37,757 nt of DNA from DASZIT01 sp035948855 (GCA_035948855.1 DASZIT010000101.1:1-37757), one strand, 5' to 3'. Shown: positions 22,912 through 31,131, numbered from the stretch's first letter. Translations and numbers: made by a program. Notes: generated from the letters alone by a model not told the origin.

Positions 22912-23550
22912 TTAGTCGTCATCAGCGTGAGGGCTGGTCTCGGCAAGGAGTTCGATACGACGGGCGAGGTTGACGGCGTGGTCGCCGAGTCGTTCGTAGA
23001 ACCGGGCCAAGAGGGTGACCTGGGCGGCGACTGCCGCAGGCATTTCCTCCCTGGCGACCTCGCGAGTCAAGTCGTCATGGAAGATGTCCATCTCGTCGTC
23101 CGCCTCCACCAATCGCTCACTGATCCGACTCCGCCGGCCGAAGGCTTCCGCCGCCTCCTGCCACATCTCGTTGGCCACTTCGGTCATGAGTTGGACGATG
23201 CCTCGGCTGCGAGCACTCATGTCTGTTCCCAAGTGGTCGACCGCCCGCTGGGCGATGTGTTCCGCCAAATCAGCACTGCGTTCCAACTCGGGGATGATCA
23301 AGAGCATGGCCACCAGGTAGCGAAGCTCGTCACCTTCGCAGGGCCGCTCCTGGAGCTCGTTCCAGACCAGGAGCTCCACCTCGGCCGTGAGGTCGTCCAC
23401 CGCCTGGTCGCCATCGACGACGGCTTGACCCAGGAGCGCCTCACCCCCCAGCAGGGCATGGGTGGCTTGGGCCAGCGCCTCTGAGACCAGGGCAAACAGT
23501 TGAATGACCTTGCGGTCGATGGCCTGGATACCGGTGTCGGGTGGGCTCAT
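22912..23550 (-). CDS. phoU: PhoU-family phosphate regulator
   Basis: A 212-residue all-helical protein made of two related three-helix bundles. Each has the acidic metal-binding motif: IPELERSADLAEHIA (about residues 88-102) and RFYERLGDHAVNLARRI (about 185-201), matching the E/D-x-x-x-D pattern of PhoU. PhoU links phosphate uptake with the PhoR/SenX3-type kinase and represses the Pho response when phosphate is ample. The ATG at 23550 is 9 nt downstream of a minus-strand TAACCT -10, so the mRNA looks leaderless. A four-unit PHO box covers the -35 region, arguing for activation under phosphate starvation. It is divergent from a phosphate-symporter-like gene. Confidence 0.93.
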   Translation of the reverse strand: MSPPDTGIQAIDRKVIQLFALVSEALAQATHALLGGEALLGQAVVDGDQAVDDLTAEVELLVWNELQERPCEGDELRYLVAMLLIIPELERSADLAEHIAQRAVDHLGTDMSARSRGIVQLMTEVANEMWQEAAEAFGRRSRISERLVEADDEMDIFHDDLTREVAREEMPAAVAAQVTLLARFYERLGDHAVNLARRIELLAETSPHADDD

Positions 23551-23559
23551 GGCAACCAG

Positions 23560-23565
23560 AGGTTA
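23560..23565 (-). promoter_or_regulatory. -10 hexamer TAACCT for phoU
   Basis: Minus-strand TAACCT, 9 nt before the phoU ATG at 23550. The PHO-box array begins 8 bp further upstream and covers where the -35 should be. Confidence 0.5.
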
Positions 23566-23573
23566 CCCACAAC

Positions 23574-23617
23574 GTTTACCTGAAGTTAGCGATTCGTTCA
23601 CCTTACGTTCACCTTAA
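23574..23617 (+). promoter_or_regulatory. PHO box: four tandem 11-bp direct repeats
   Basis: Read on the plus strand the units are GTTTACCTGAA, GTTAGCGATTC, GTTCACCTTAC and GTTCACCTTAA, each exactly 11 bp. This matches the streptomycete PhoP box, built of 11-bp units of the G(G/T)TCAYYY type, and the mycobacterial RegX3 site GTTCACC. Units 1, 3 and 4 fit well; unit 2 is degenerate. A weaker fifth copy (GTTACCCACAAC) may precede them. The site lies between phoU and the PHS-type transporter and can serve both. Confidence 0.8.
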
Positions 23618-23692
23618 GAATTCCTGGAGTCCATCTTGGGGCGCGAAAGTGGGGAAAGTCGGCAAAAGTGGGGGCGAGGAAGGGATTTGCGG

Positions 23693-25210
23693 GTGTCATC
23701 TGGCTTGATGGCGGAAACGGGTGAACTGGCATCGATGAATGGATCACCTTCGGTAAGCGACCTCCTCAACGAGGCCCCGAGGAGCAAATTCCATCGACGG
23801 ACGGTTCTGGTGTCGGGGGTTGGGTTCTTCACTGATTCATACGACCTGTTTGTCATCAGCACCGTATCCACCATCGTCGCCGTCCAGTGGCATCTGAGCA
23901 CCATCGAGACAAGCTGGGTGACCGGCTCCGCCATCTTGGGAGCATTCTTCGGGGCCATCATCTTCGGGCGGATCGCCGACGTACTTGGCCGAAAATGGGT
24001 GTACACCGGCGTGGCCGTCATCATGATGGTGGGCGCGCTCTTCTCATCGATCGCACCCAGCTTCATCTGGTTGGTCATTGCCCGTTTCGTCCTGGGCCTA
24101 GGTATCGGCGGTGACTATCCGGTTTCCGCGGTCCTGATGAGTGAGTACTCCAATCGAAGAGACCGCGGTCGACTGGTTGGGATGGTCTTCTCCATGCAGG
24201 CACTCGGTCTCATCGTCGGACCACTGGTCGGGCTCGTGCTTCTGTCCTCCGGAATCGGGCACGGGTTGACGTGGCGGCTCATGCTGGGCTTCGGTGCGAT
24301 CCCTGCCGCCGCCGTCATCTACCTGCGGACCAAGATGCCCGAGTCTCCGAGGTTCAAGGCCCAGGTTCAGGGGAAGAACGACCAGGCCAACAAGGACATC
24401 ACCGCCTTTTCCGACGGCGTGGTCGACGCCACCGCGGGTGCGGTCCAGGCGACCCAGCGATTGGGGCTTGGCCAATTCCTCCGGAACCGCAGGATGCTGC
24501 TCCTCCTCCTGGGGACGGCCGGCTCCTGGTTTCTCTTCGACTACGCCTACTACGGCAACACCCTCTCGCTGCCGGCGATTCTGAAACAGGTGGACTCCAC
24601 CGCGTCATTGGAAGCGAAACTTCTGTGGACGCTGGGAATGTTCGTGGTGTTTGCCGTACCCGGTTACATCGTCGCGGTGATGACCATGGACCGGATCGGA
24701 CATCGCCGCCTTCAGTTCATCGGATTTGGCGTCATGGCCGCGGCGTTCCTGACCCTGGCTGGATTTGCCCACCTCACCACCATGGTGGTGCCTTTCCTCG
24801 CCATCTTCGGGCTCAGCTACTTCTTCGTCGAGTTCGGGCCCAATATGACGACATTCGTCCTGCCTTCCGAGGTGTTCCCAGTGAGCATGCGCACCACCGG
24901 CCACGGCATCGCCGCCGGGATTGGGAAGTTGGGTGCCTTCCTCGGTGTCTTCTTGGTGCCTCAGCTCCAGAAGGACTACGGGCTCCGGGGCATGCTCACC
25001 ATCGCGGGTGTGGCCGCCATCCTGGGGTTCGCCTTGACGCGCATCCTCCCCGAGCCGGCCCGGCAGACGCTCGAGGCCCTGGACAATGAATTCGCCGGAC
25101 GCGAATTCGCATCGGCAACGATTCCTCTGTCTCCGGCCTCGAGTGCCTTCGACGAAGGTCGGTCGCCGATGCCGGCGATCGTCGAGCAACCGTTGTCGGA
25201 CGCCGTCTAG
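23693..25210 (+). CDS. MFS transporter, phosphate:H+ symporter (PHS) type
   Basis: A 505-residue permease with about 12 transmembrane helices and a long central loop (about residues 205-245). The segment GLGIGGDYPVSAVLMSEY (about 135-152) matches the GxGxGGDYP signature of the PHS family (yeast Pho84, TC 2.A.1.9); the MFS loop 2-3 motif is present as GRIADVLGRK. In the second half, VEFGPNMTTFVLPSEVFP is typical of sugar/phosphate MFS. Inorganic phosphate uptake is the likely role, supported by its divergence from phoU and the PHO box between them. The GTG at 23693 is chosen because GAGGAAGGG lies 7 nt upstream; ATG at 23708 or 23735 are alternatives. A CATCTT at 23632-23637 may be the -10. 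Confidence 0.85.
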   Translation: MSSGLMAETGELASMNGSPSVSDLLNEAPRSKFHRRTVLVSGVGFFTDSYDLFVISTVSTIVAVQWHLSTIETSWVTGSAILGAFFGAIIFGRIADVLGRKWVYTGVAVIMMVGALFSSIAPSFIWLVIARFVLGLGIGGDYPVSAVLMSEYSNRRDRGRLVGMVFSMQALGLIVGPLVGLVLLSSGIGHGLTWRLMLGFGAIPAAAVIYLRTKMPESPRFKAQVQGKNDQANKDITAFSDGVVDATAGAVQATQRLGLGQFLRNRRMLLLLLGTAGSWFLFDYAYYGNTLSLPAILKQVDSTASLEAKLLWTLGMFVVFAVPGYIVAVMTMDRIGHRRLQFIGFGVMAAAFLTLAGFAHLTTMVVPFLAIFGLSYFFVEFGPNMTTFVLPSEVFPVSMRTTGHGIAAGIGKLGAFLGVFLVPQLQKDYGLRGMLTIAGVAAILGFALTRILPEPARQTLEALDNEFAGREFASATIPLSPASSAFDEGRSPMPAIVEQPLSDAV

Positions 25211-25233
25211 GCGCTTGAATCGGGCCCTCAGGC

Positions 25234-26226
25234 TCACCAACCGCGGAGGTCCACCGGCCAGCTCTCCAGCACGTCGTCACCGTCGATCACGTGAAGGTGC
25301 TCGTGGTAGGCCACGGTGGGATCGACGTGGGCAGGTATCACGTTGATGCGGTCCCCGACCCGCACCGGCAGGTCCGGGGTGAACGTCACATGTTCATCAG
25401 AACAGAACAGCACCGTGCCCCCGTCGATTGACGGATTCCCGTGGTCCATCCCCAGCGCCTTGAGACCGCAGTCGGCCACCGCCCATTCGGGTGACACGGA
25501 AATCACCGTCGCCAACACCGAAAGGGCCTGCTCGAAGGGGAGGCCGAGCTTGCCGTAGGCAGTGTCCATGAGCGCGTAGGAGCCCGCCTGGATCTCCGTC
25601 GCCCAGTGGTTGATGTCGTAGGTTCCGGTCCCGCCGGCGGAGATGATCTCACCCCCGACCTCCCGGTGGGCGCTCATGAGGAGGCCCATCGAGATCTCCA
25701 ACATCTCGGTGCGGGTCGTCCTCGCCTCGAGCCCGACGATGTGGCCTTCGTAGCCCATGACGCCGCGGACCCCCAGGCCCCGGCGACGCGCCCGGTCGGC
25801 CAGACTCCCGGCCTCCTCGGGTCGGCATCCGCACCGGGGCAGGCCGACGTCGACGTCGATCAGCACCTCGGGAACCCCCGCCGCCACCGCGGCGTCGATC
25901 GTCTCCTCGGAGTCAACCGCCATGGTCACCCGTGCCCCGTCACGGACCAGGACACCGAGGCGGGTGGCGTCGACGACTTCATTGGCCAACAACAGGTCGT
26001 CGCCCAACCCGGCCCGGGCCATGCCCTCCATCTCGGCGATGGTGGCGCAGGTGAACGTCTTGTGACCGAACTCGGCTTGGAGGGCGGCGAGCGACGTGCA
26101 CTTGTGCGCCTTGACGTGGGGGCGCAGCCGTCCGGCGGGGAGAGCGTCGGACATCGCGGCCAGATTGTTCCTCAGCCGGTCGCCCCGGACGACGAGCGCC
26201 GGCGTCGTCAGCTCTCCGGTCCTCAC
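25234..26226 (-). CDS. PLP-dependent D-threonine aldolase-like enzyme (DSD1/alanine-racemase N-terminal fold)
   Basis: A 330-residue fold-type III PLP enzyme. The Lys that binds PLP is K39 in RPHVKAHK, as in D-threonine aldolase and eukaryotic-type D-serine dehydratase. The C-terminal metal site reads PAHVDPT (H300-x-D302). D-threonine aldolases use His/Asp for Mn2+, while D-serine dehydratases use His/Cys for Zn2+, so an aldolase reaction (D-3-hydroxy-amino acid to glycine plus aldehyde) is favoured. The GTG at 26226 is chosen because homology starts there and a minus-strand TACGCT lies 7 nt upstream; the longer open frame would run into the divergent oxidoreductase gene. The 165-bp gap to that gene has no other clear element. 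Confidence 0.85.
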   Translation of the reverse strand: MRTGELTTPALVVRGDRLRNNLAAMSDALPAGRLRPHVKAHKCTSLAALQAEFGHKTFTCATIAEMEGMARAGLGDDLLLANEVVDATRLGVLVRDGARVTMAVDSEETIDAAVAAGVPEVLIDVDVGLPRCGCRPEEAGSLADRARRRGLGVRGVMGYEGHIVGLEARTTRTEMLEISMGLLMSAHREVGGEIISAGGTGTYDINHWATEIQAGSYALMDTAYGKLGLPFEQALSVLATVISVSPEWAVADCGLKALGMDHGNPSIDGGTVLFCSDEHVTFTPDLPVRVGDRINVIPAHVDPTVAYHEHLHVIDGDDVLESWPVDLRGW

Positions 26227-26233
26227 CCGGGGC

Positions 26234-26239
26234 AGCGTA
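26234..26239 (-). promoter_or_regulatory. -10 hexamer TACGCT for the D-threonine aldolase-like gene
   Basis: Minus-strand TACGCT, 7 nt, then GTG at 26226. The predicted mRNA is leaderless. Confidence 0.5.
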
Positions 26240-26391
26240 TCGACCCGATGGGCCTGCCTTCCACGTTCCCGCAATTCGGCGGGGCAATTAGTCTCGATGC
26301 GGTCCCAGCCGCGGAGGTCGTCGGGGATCCTGACGACCGGGGCCCGGCGAACCGCGACGAACCCAACCAACGCCCCAAGGAGGGAAGCAAC

Positions 26392-27354
26392 ATGGCTGAT
26401 TCCGAGATCACGTCTGCCGTGGTGGCGACCGGATTCGGTGGACCGGAGGTCCTCTCCGTCGTCGAGACGCCAATCGGTCATCCCGGCGAGGGCGAGGTGC
26501 GACTCGAGGTACGCGCCGCCGGCACCAATCCCATCGACTACCGGGAGTACAGCGGTGCCTTCGGCCGGGACCCGGCTCGGCTCCCGATGCGGCTCGGGCG
26601 GGAAGCCGCCGGCGTGGTCGTCGCGGTGGCAGACGGAGCCGAGGGGCCGACGGGCCCGATCCATGCCGGCGACGAGGTCGTCGCCTACCCCATCCAGGGT
26701 AGCTATGCGGCGGAGGTGATCGTGCCGGCATCCAGTGTCCTCCCCAAGCCCTCGACGTTGCCCTTCGAGCAGGCGAGCGGGCTGTTGACCACCGGGGTGA
26801 CTGCCGTTCACGCGCTCACCGTGATCGGCGTCGGCGCCGGCGACACCGTCATCATCCATGGTGGCTCCGGCGGCGTCGGCCTCATGGCCGTGCAGCTGGC
26901 GGTGGCGGCCGGCGCCCGGGTCATCGCCACCGCCAGCGACCGCGGGCACCCGTATCTACGAGAGCTGGGTGCCGAGCCGGTCGCCTACGGAGAAGGCCTC
27001 ATCGAGCGCGTCCGGGCCGTCGCTCCCGATGGGGTCGATGCGGCCATCGACACGGTCGGCACCGACGAAGCCATTGACACGTCGGTGGCCCTGGTTGCCG
27101 CCCGGGACCGCATTGTCACCATCGCCGCCTTCCAGCGGGGTTTCGACCTGGGCCTGAAGGTCATCGGTGGGGCGCCCGGAGCTGATCCCGGCACCGAGAT
27201 CCGGGCCGCCGCCCGTCTCGAGCTGGTCCGGCGGGCGGAGGCCGGCGAGCTTCGGGTCCTGGTGGCTGCCACCTACCCACTGGCGGAGGCCGCGGCCGCT
27301 CATCGGGCCCTGGCCACCGGCCACACCCACGGCAAGATCGTCCTCGTCCCCTGA
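26392..27354 (+). CDS. Zinc-less NADPH:quinone oxidoreductase / MDR family
   Basis: A 320-residue medium-chain dehydrogenase/reductase. The N-terminal GroES-like half shows AAGTNPIDYREYSG, typical of QOR, with no zinc-ligand Cys/His cluster. The Rossmann half has VIIHGGSGGVGLMAVQLA (about residues 155-172), the family variant of GxxGxG binding NADPH, and ends ATGHTHGKIVLVP, the standard MDR C-terminus. Likely reactions are reduction of quinones or alpha,beta-unsaturated carbonyls. AGGAGGGA precedes the ATG by 6 nt. It is divergent from the aldolase-like gene and convergent with another QOR paralogue; the two stop codons are separated by one base. Confidence 0.88.
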   Translation: MADSEITSAVVATGFGGPEVLSVVETPIGHPGEGEVRLEVRAAGTNPIDYREYSGAFGRDPARLPMRLGREAAGVVVAVADGAEGPTGPIHAGDEVVAYPIQGSYAAEVIVPASSVLPKPSTLPFEQASGLLTTGVTAVHALTVIGVGAGDTVIIHGGSGGVGLMAVQLAVAAGARVIATASDRGHPYLRELGAEPVAYGEGLIERVRAVAPDGVDAAIDTVGTDEAIDTSVALVAARDRIVTIAAFQRGFDLGLKVIGGAPGADPGTEIRAAARLELVRRAEAGELRVLVAATYPLAEAAAAHRALATGHTHGKIVLVP

Positions 27355-27355
27355 G

Positions 27356-28408
27356 CTACGCGGCGTCGGGGTGGACCTCGATGACCGTTCGCCCTATCGA
27401 TCGCCGGGCCTCGTGGTCGTCGAGGGCGGCCCCGGCGTCTTCCATGGCGATCCGCCGTCCGACATAGGGTCGGATCCTGCCGTCGGCCGCCAACCGAAGC
27501 AGATCGGCGTGGACCTCGTCGGCCACACTCCGGCCGAACGGGTTGAATCCGAACCGGCGCATCCCCGGGTCGACCGAGTCCACCCAGGCCAGCATCACGC
27601 CCACGATGTCGATGTTCCCGATGCAGGCCATCCGCAGCGGTCGCCCGGTCATGCCGTTTTCGTCATCGTCGGCGAATCCCACCGCCAGGTAGCGACCACC
27701 CCGCGCCGTGCATCGCCATGAGCGCTCCACGAAGTCGCCCCCGGCCAGGTCGTAGACCACATCGGCGCCTACATCACCCGTCGCCACCAGCACCGCTTCC
27801 ACAAAGTCCTCGGCGGTATGGTCGATGACCAGGTCGGCTCCGAGTGAGGCGCACAAGGCTCCTTTCTCGGCCCCTCCGGCCACGGCGATGACCCGGGCCC
27901 CGGCCGCCTTTCCCAACTGGATCCCGGCGGTGCCGAGGCCGCTGGCCGCCGAGTGCACGACCAGGGTCTCGCCGGCCTGGAGCCGTCCCCTCCGGAACAG
28001 CGCCAGATGCGAGGCCTGGAAGGTCAGCAGGAAGGCGGTGGCCTCGGCGTCGTCGAAACCCGCCGGGGCATCGAAGACGGATACCGCGTCGGCGAGCGCG
28101 TAGTCGGCGATGCCGCCGAGGGCGGTCCTGGTGATGGCCACCACCCGCTTGCCCAACCACGACTCGGCGCCCTCGCCCACCTGGTCGACGACGCCACAGA
28201 CATCCATCCCCAGGGTGAACGGTGGGGGAGTCGGGACCGAGACCAGCTTTCCCCGACAGCGGTCGATGTCATTGAAATTCAGTGAGGCGGCACCCACCTT
28301 GACCCGCACCTCGCCGGGACCCGGCTCCGGGCGCTCGACGCGGCGGACCGCCAAGACCTCTCCCGGCCGGCCGTGGCTGGTCACCTGCAAGGCGTTCATC
28401 TCCGTCAC
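27356..28408 (-). CDS. Second zinc-less quinone oxidoreductase-like MDR protein
   Basis: A 350-residue MDR enzyme. ASLNFNDIDRCRGKL (about residues 45-59) is the QOR-type replacement for the zinc site; FTLGMDVCGVVDQVGEG follows. The NADPH motif is VVHSAASGLGTAGIQLGKAAG near residue 150, and the substrate lid continues to VYDLAGGDFVERSW. The tail DDHEARRSIGRTVIEV is typical. Compared with its neighbour it is longer and only distantly similar, so the pair is not a recent duplication. The GTG at 28408 is chosen because GAGGAG lies 7 nt upstream; the ATG at 28399 is a close alternative. It is divergent from the GAF-LuxR regulator across 246 bp and may be controlled by it (inference). Confidence 0.88.
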   Translation of the reverse strand: MTEMNALQVTSHGRPGEVLAVRRVERPEPGPGEVRVKVGAASLNFNDIDRCRGKLVSVPTPPPFTLGMDVCGVVDQVGEGAESWLGKRVVAITRTALGGIADYALADAVSVFDAPAGFDDAEATAFLLTFQASHLALFRRGRLQAGETLVVHSAASGLGTAGIQLGKAAGARVIAVAGGAEKGALCASLGADLVIDHTAEDFVEAVLVATGDVGADVVYDLAGGDFVERSWRCTARGGRYLAVGFADDDENGMTGRPLRMACIGNIDIVGVMLAWVDSVDPGMRRFGFNPFGRSVADEVHADLLRLAADGRIRPYVGRRIAMEDAGAALDDHEARRSIGRTVIEVHPDAA

Positions 28409-28654
28409 TCGGCATCTCCTCGATTCGTTTCGCGAGTTCACACCGAGATTGCCCGGACCATCCTCCGGGTCGGCGTGAGACGCCTAGCACCCTAATGTTT
28501 GGCGGGAGGGTGGCCCGGGTCCATCGTGCCCCCGACACCGGCTTCCGGGCATCCATCCAGGTGGCGAACATCAACCCGCCCCCAAGGCCGCCGTGTCATC
28601 CGTTCGGGTAGCGTTGCATCTGCCATTCCGTAAACGGGATCCTGGGAGGCCCAC

Positions 28655-29812
28655 ATGGCCACGGACGGCTCCGATCTGCGCCACGCACTCGAAGAGTTGC
28701 TGTCTGCAGGGTCCACCGGCGCCCGACTCCGACCTGAGATTGCTGCCTCCTGGCAGCGGTCGAAGTCCTTTGACCTCCACCCTGACCGATTCGAGGTCGC
28801 CTTCGACTCGGAACCGGACCCGGATGACCGCTTGGTTCGGGCGGCCCGTCCCGTCCTCGACAGCCTGGTCGAGGATCTTGACTCGATAAAGATGAGCCTG
28901 GTCCTCTCCGACCGGCACGGCAATATCCTCGATCGCCTGGTCGGCGACCGGCCACTCCTGGCCCGGCTCGACCGGATCATGCTCGCGCCCGGTTTCCGCT
29001 ATGACGAAGGCCAGGTCGGCACCAACGCCATCGGTACCGCCCTCGAGCAACAAGCACCCTCCATCGTCATTGGCAGCGAACACTTTGCCGATGCCCTGAC
29101 CCAGATGGCGTGCGCCGCCTCCCCGATCGTCGACCCGGCCACCGGCTCGGTTGTCGGCGCCATCGACCTCACCTGCGCAGTGGATGGGTCGCACTCGCTC
29201 ATGTTGTCGATGGCCAAGCGATCCGCCCGGGAAATTGAGCAGCGCCTGGTCAGCGGCAATTCCGCGGCTGACCGGTTCCTGCTTGCCTGCTTTTTACGCG
29301 CCAGGCGGGGTACCCGTAGTGCGGTGGTGGCCATCAACGGACAGGCGATGTACACCAACGCCCCCGCCGTCAAGCTTCTGCGCGGCCTCGACCGCGTCGG
29401 GCTGTGGGAACTGGTCTCCGCCGCCCTGTTCGACCGGCCACAGGCGCAACTCGAATTGCCCATGCCGTCCGGACGATCGAGTGTCGTGGCCTGTGAGACG
29501 ATCGCCGACGGCGGCAACGTCATCGGGGCACTGCTGCGCTTCCTCCCCGACTCGGCCAGGGCCAGAGACGGCGACGGTTCGATCCCGAGGCGGGTCCGGC
29601 GCGACCTGGGGTGGGAGAGCCTGACCGAGACCGAGCGCAGCATTGCCGAACTGGTAGCTGAGGGCCACACCAACCGCGAGGTCGCCGCCTCGATGTTCCT
29701 GTCGCCCCACACCGTCGGGTACCACCTGCGCCACATCTTCCAGAAGGTCGGCGTCGACTCCCGGGTCGGGCTGACCCGTCACCTGGTCCAACAGGGCCAC
29801 CCGCCGGCCTAG
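28655..29812 (+). CDS. AcoR/DhaR-like GAF sensor with LuxR-type DNA-binding domain
   Basis: A 385-residue regulator. Residues about 25-190 match the sensory N-terminus of AcoR/DhaR activators: RPEIAASWQRSK, then a GAF-type domain with GTNAIGTALEQQAP, IGSEHF, and ASPIVDPATGSVVGAIDLT. The middle (about 195-300) is PAS-like. In place of the sigma-54 AAA+ and Fis domains, the C-terminus is a LuxR/GerE helix-turn-helix (LTETERSIAELVAEGHTNRE, VAASMFLSPHTVGYHLRHIF, about 325-375). It thus combines an AcoR sensor with a sigma-70 type output. GGGAGG lies 5 nt before the ATG; TAGCGT near 28606 may be its -10. It probably regulates nearby oxidoreductase genes; ligand unknown. Confidence 0.85.
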   Translation: MATDGSDLRHALEELLSAGSTGARLRPEIAASWQRSKSFDLHPDRFEVAFDSEPDPDDRLVRAARPVLDSLVEDLDSIKMSLVLSDRHGNILDRLVGDRPLLARLDRIMLAPGFRYDEGQVGTNAIGTALEQQAPSIVIGSEHFADALTQMACAASPIVDPATGSVVGAIDLTCAVDGSHSLMLSMAKRSAREIEQRLVSGNSAADRFLLACFLRARRGTRSAVVAINGQAMYTNAPAVKLLRGLDRVGLWELVSAALFDRPQAQLELPMPSGRSSVVACETIADGGNVIGALLRFLPDSARARDGDGSIPRRVRRDLGWESLTETERSIAELVAEGHTNREVAASMFLSPHTVGYHLRHIFQKVGVDSRVGLTRHLVQQGHPPA

Positions 29813-29999
29813 CCGCACCAACCCCCGAAGCCCACCGGCCCGGCCCGTCCGCCAGCCGGGAGGACTACTCGATCGCGTGATGTCCGCTCCAGATGGACCT
29901 CTCATACTGGGCATATGACCGCCACCGTCAGGCCGGTTTTGCGCCAGAGCCACCCGGGCGTGGGTCCGAAGGCTCGTTCATCAGCAAAGGAGAGGTGCC

Positions 30000-30830
30000 A
30001 TGCCCTACGTCACCGTCGGACAAGAGAATTCGATGCCCATCGACCTCTACTACGAGGACCACGGCTCGGGTAGCCCGGTCGTCCTGATCCACGGCTTCCC
30101 CTTGAGCGGGCGGGCCTGGGAGAGGCAGGAGCGGGCCCTCCTCGCCAACGGGAACCGGGTCATCACCTATGACCGCCGTGGCTTCGGGAAATCAAGCCAG
30201 CCGACCACCGGCTACGACTATGACACCTTCGCCGCCGACCTCGACAAGCTGGTCGCCACCCTCGACCTGCGTGACTGCTATCTCGCCGGCCACTCGATGG
30301 GGGGTGGGGAGGTTGCCCGCTACCTCGGGACCTACGGGTCGGCCCGGGTGAGAAAGGCCGCCATCGTCTCCGGCATCCCCCCGTTTCTGCTCCAAACCCC
30401 GGAGAACCCTCAAGGTGTCCCCCAGGAAGTCTTCACCCAGATCCAGGATGGGCTAGTCGCCGACCGACTGGCCTTCCTGACCGGCTGGAACCAGAACTTC
30501 TACAACCTCGACCAGAACCTCGGCACCCGGATCAGCGAGGAAGCCGTCCGGGACGCCTGGAACACCGCCTCGGCGGCATCGCCGGCCGGGACCATCGCCT
30601 GCGTGCCCACCTGGACGACTGATTTCCGGGCTGACCTCCCGAAGATCGACATTCCGGTCCTGGTGCTGCACGGCACCGAGGATCGCGTCCTCCCCATCGA
30701 CGCCACCGGGCCCCGGAGCCATGAGTTCATCACCGACAGCGAGTACGCCGCCATCCAGGGCGCGCCTCACGGCCTCTGTTGGACGCATGCCGACGAGGTC
30801 AATGCCCAGCTGCTGAGGTTCTTCAAGTAG
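30000..30830 (+). CDS. Alpha/beta hydrolase, cofactor-free haloperoxidase (chloroperoxidase) type
   Basis: A 276-residue alpha/beta-fold hydrolase. The order PVVLIHGFPLSGRAW (oxyanion hole), ITYDRRGFGKSS, LAGHSMGGGEVARYL (nucleophile Ser near residue 99), LHGTEDRVLP (Asp near 228) and GAPHGLCWTHADEVN (catalytic His near 258) is that of bacterial non-haem haloperoxidases. Real function in such proteins is usually ester or lactone hydrolysis; perhydrolase/halogenation is a side activity. AAGGAGAGG lies 5 nt before the ATG. The 187-bp gap upstream (29813-29999) holds no gene I can support. It may belong with the GAF-LuxR regulator (inference). Confidence 0.9.
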   Translation: MPYVTVGQENSMPIDLYYEDHGSGSPVVLIHGFPLSGRAWERQERALLANGNRVITYDRRGFGKSSQPTTGYDYDTFAADLDKLVATLDLRDCYLAGHSMGGGEVARYLGTYGSARVRKAAIVSGIPPFLLQTPENPQGVPQEVFTQIQDGLVADRLAFLTGWNQNFYNLDQNLGTRISEEAVRDAWNTASAASPAGTIACVPTWTTDFRADLPKIDIPVLVLHGTEDRVLPIDATGPRSHEFITDSEYAAIQGAPHGLCWTHADEVNAQLLRFFK

Positions 30831-30906
30831 GAGCGCGGCGCAGGCTGCGGCCCCGTTCACGTGTGGAGAGGAGATGAGAACCCATGGCCGTCAATCTGGT
30901 CAGTGA

Positions 30907-31131
30907 CTCGATCTGCGGGGAGAGGGTAGGGGGGCCGTCGCGTCCGTCCCGGACGTTCGTCGCCCGACGGACTGTGCGGCGGAGGAGTGCACGACGGTGC
31001 TCTCGATCTACAACGAAGATGCTCACTGCGCCATCCACGGCAGCCACTGCGGCCCCTTCCGACACGACATCAGGCCGCGACGTGGACGCGGTTGTGGACA
31101 AGGTCCGGGGGAGGAGAGGTCGAAGCGGTGA
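30907..31131 (+). pseudogene. Cys/His-rich reading frame without a start codon (possible broken small zinc protein)
   Basis: The 300-bp stretch after the haloperoxidase has no clean gene. One frame, open from 30907 to the TGA at 31129-31131, reads PTDCAAEECTTVLSIYNEDA, then HCAIHGSHCGPF and an Arg-rich tail. The C-x4-C, 'LSxYNxxxxC' and CxIH spacing look like small actinobacterial zinc-binding proteins, but the frame contains no ATG, GTG or TTG. Just upstream, ATG 30884 with a good Shine-Dalgarno opens a different frame (MAVNLVSDSICGERVGG). A frameshift between about 30907 and 30973 would join them. Weakly supported. Confidence 0.25.

Noticed and set aside
25606..26391. A 5' extension of the quinone oxidoreductase frame
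   Set aside because: It is antisense to the aldolase-like gene and low-complexity; the ATG at 26392 has a strong Shine-Dalgarno and matches the family start.
26227..26949. A 5' extension of the aldolase-like frame
   Set aside because: It would overlap the divergent oxidoreductase and contains no recognisable protein; GTG 26226 has a TACGCT -10 at 7 nt.
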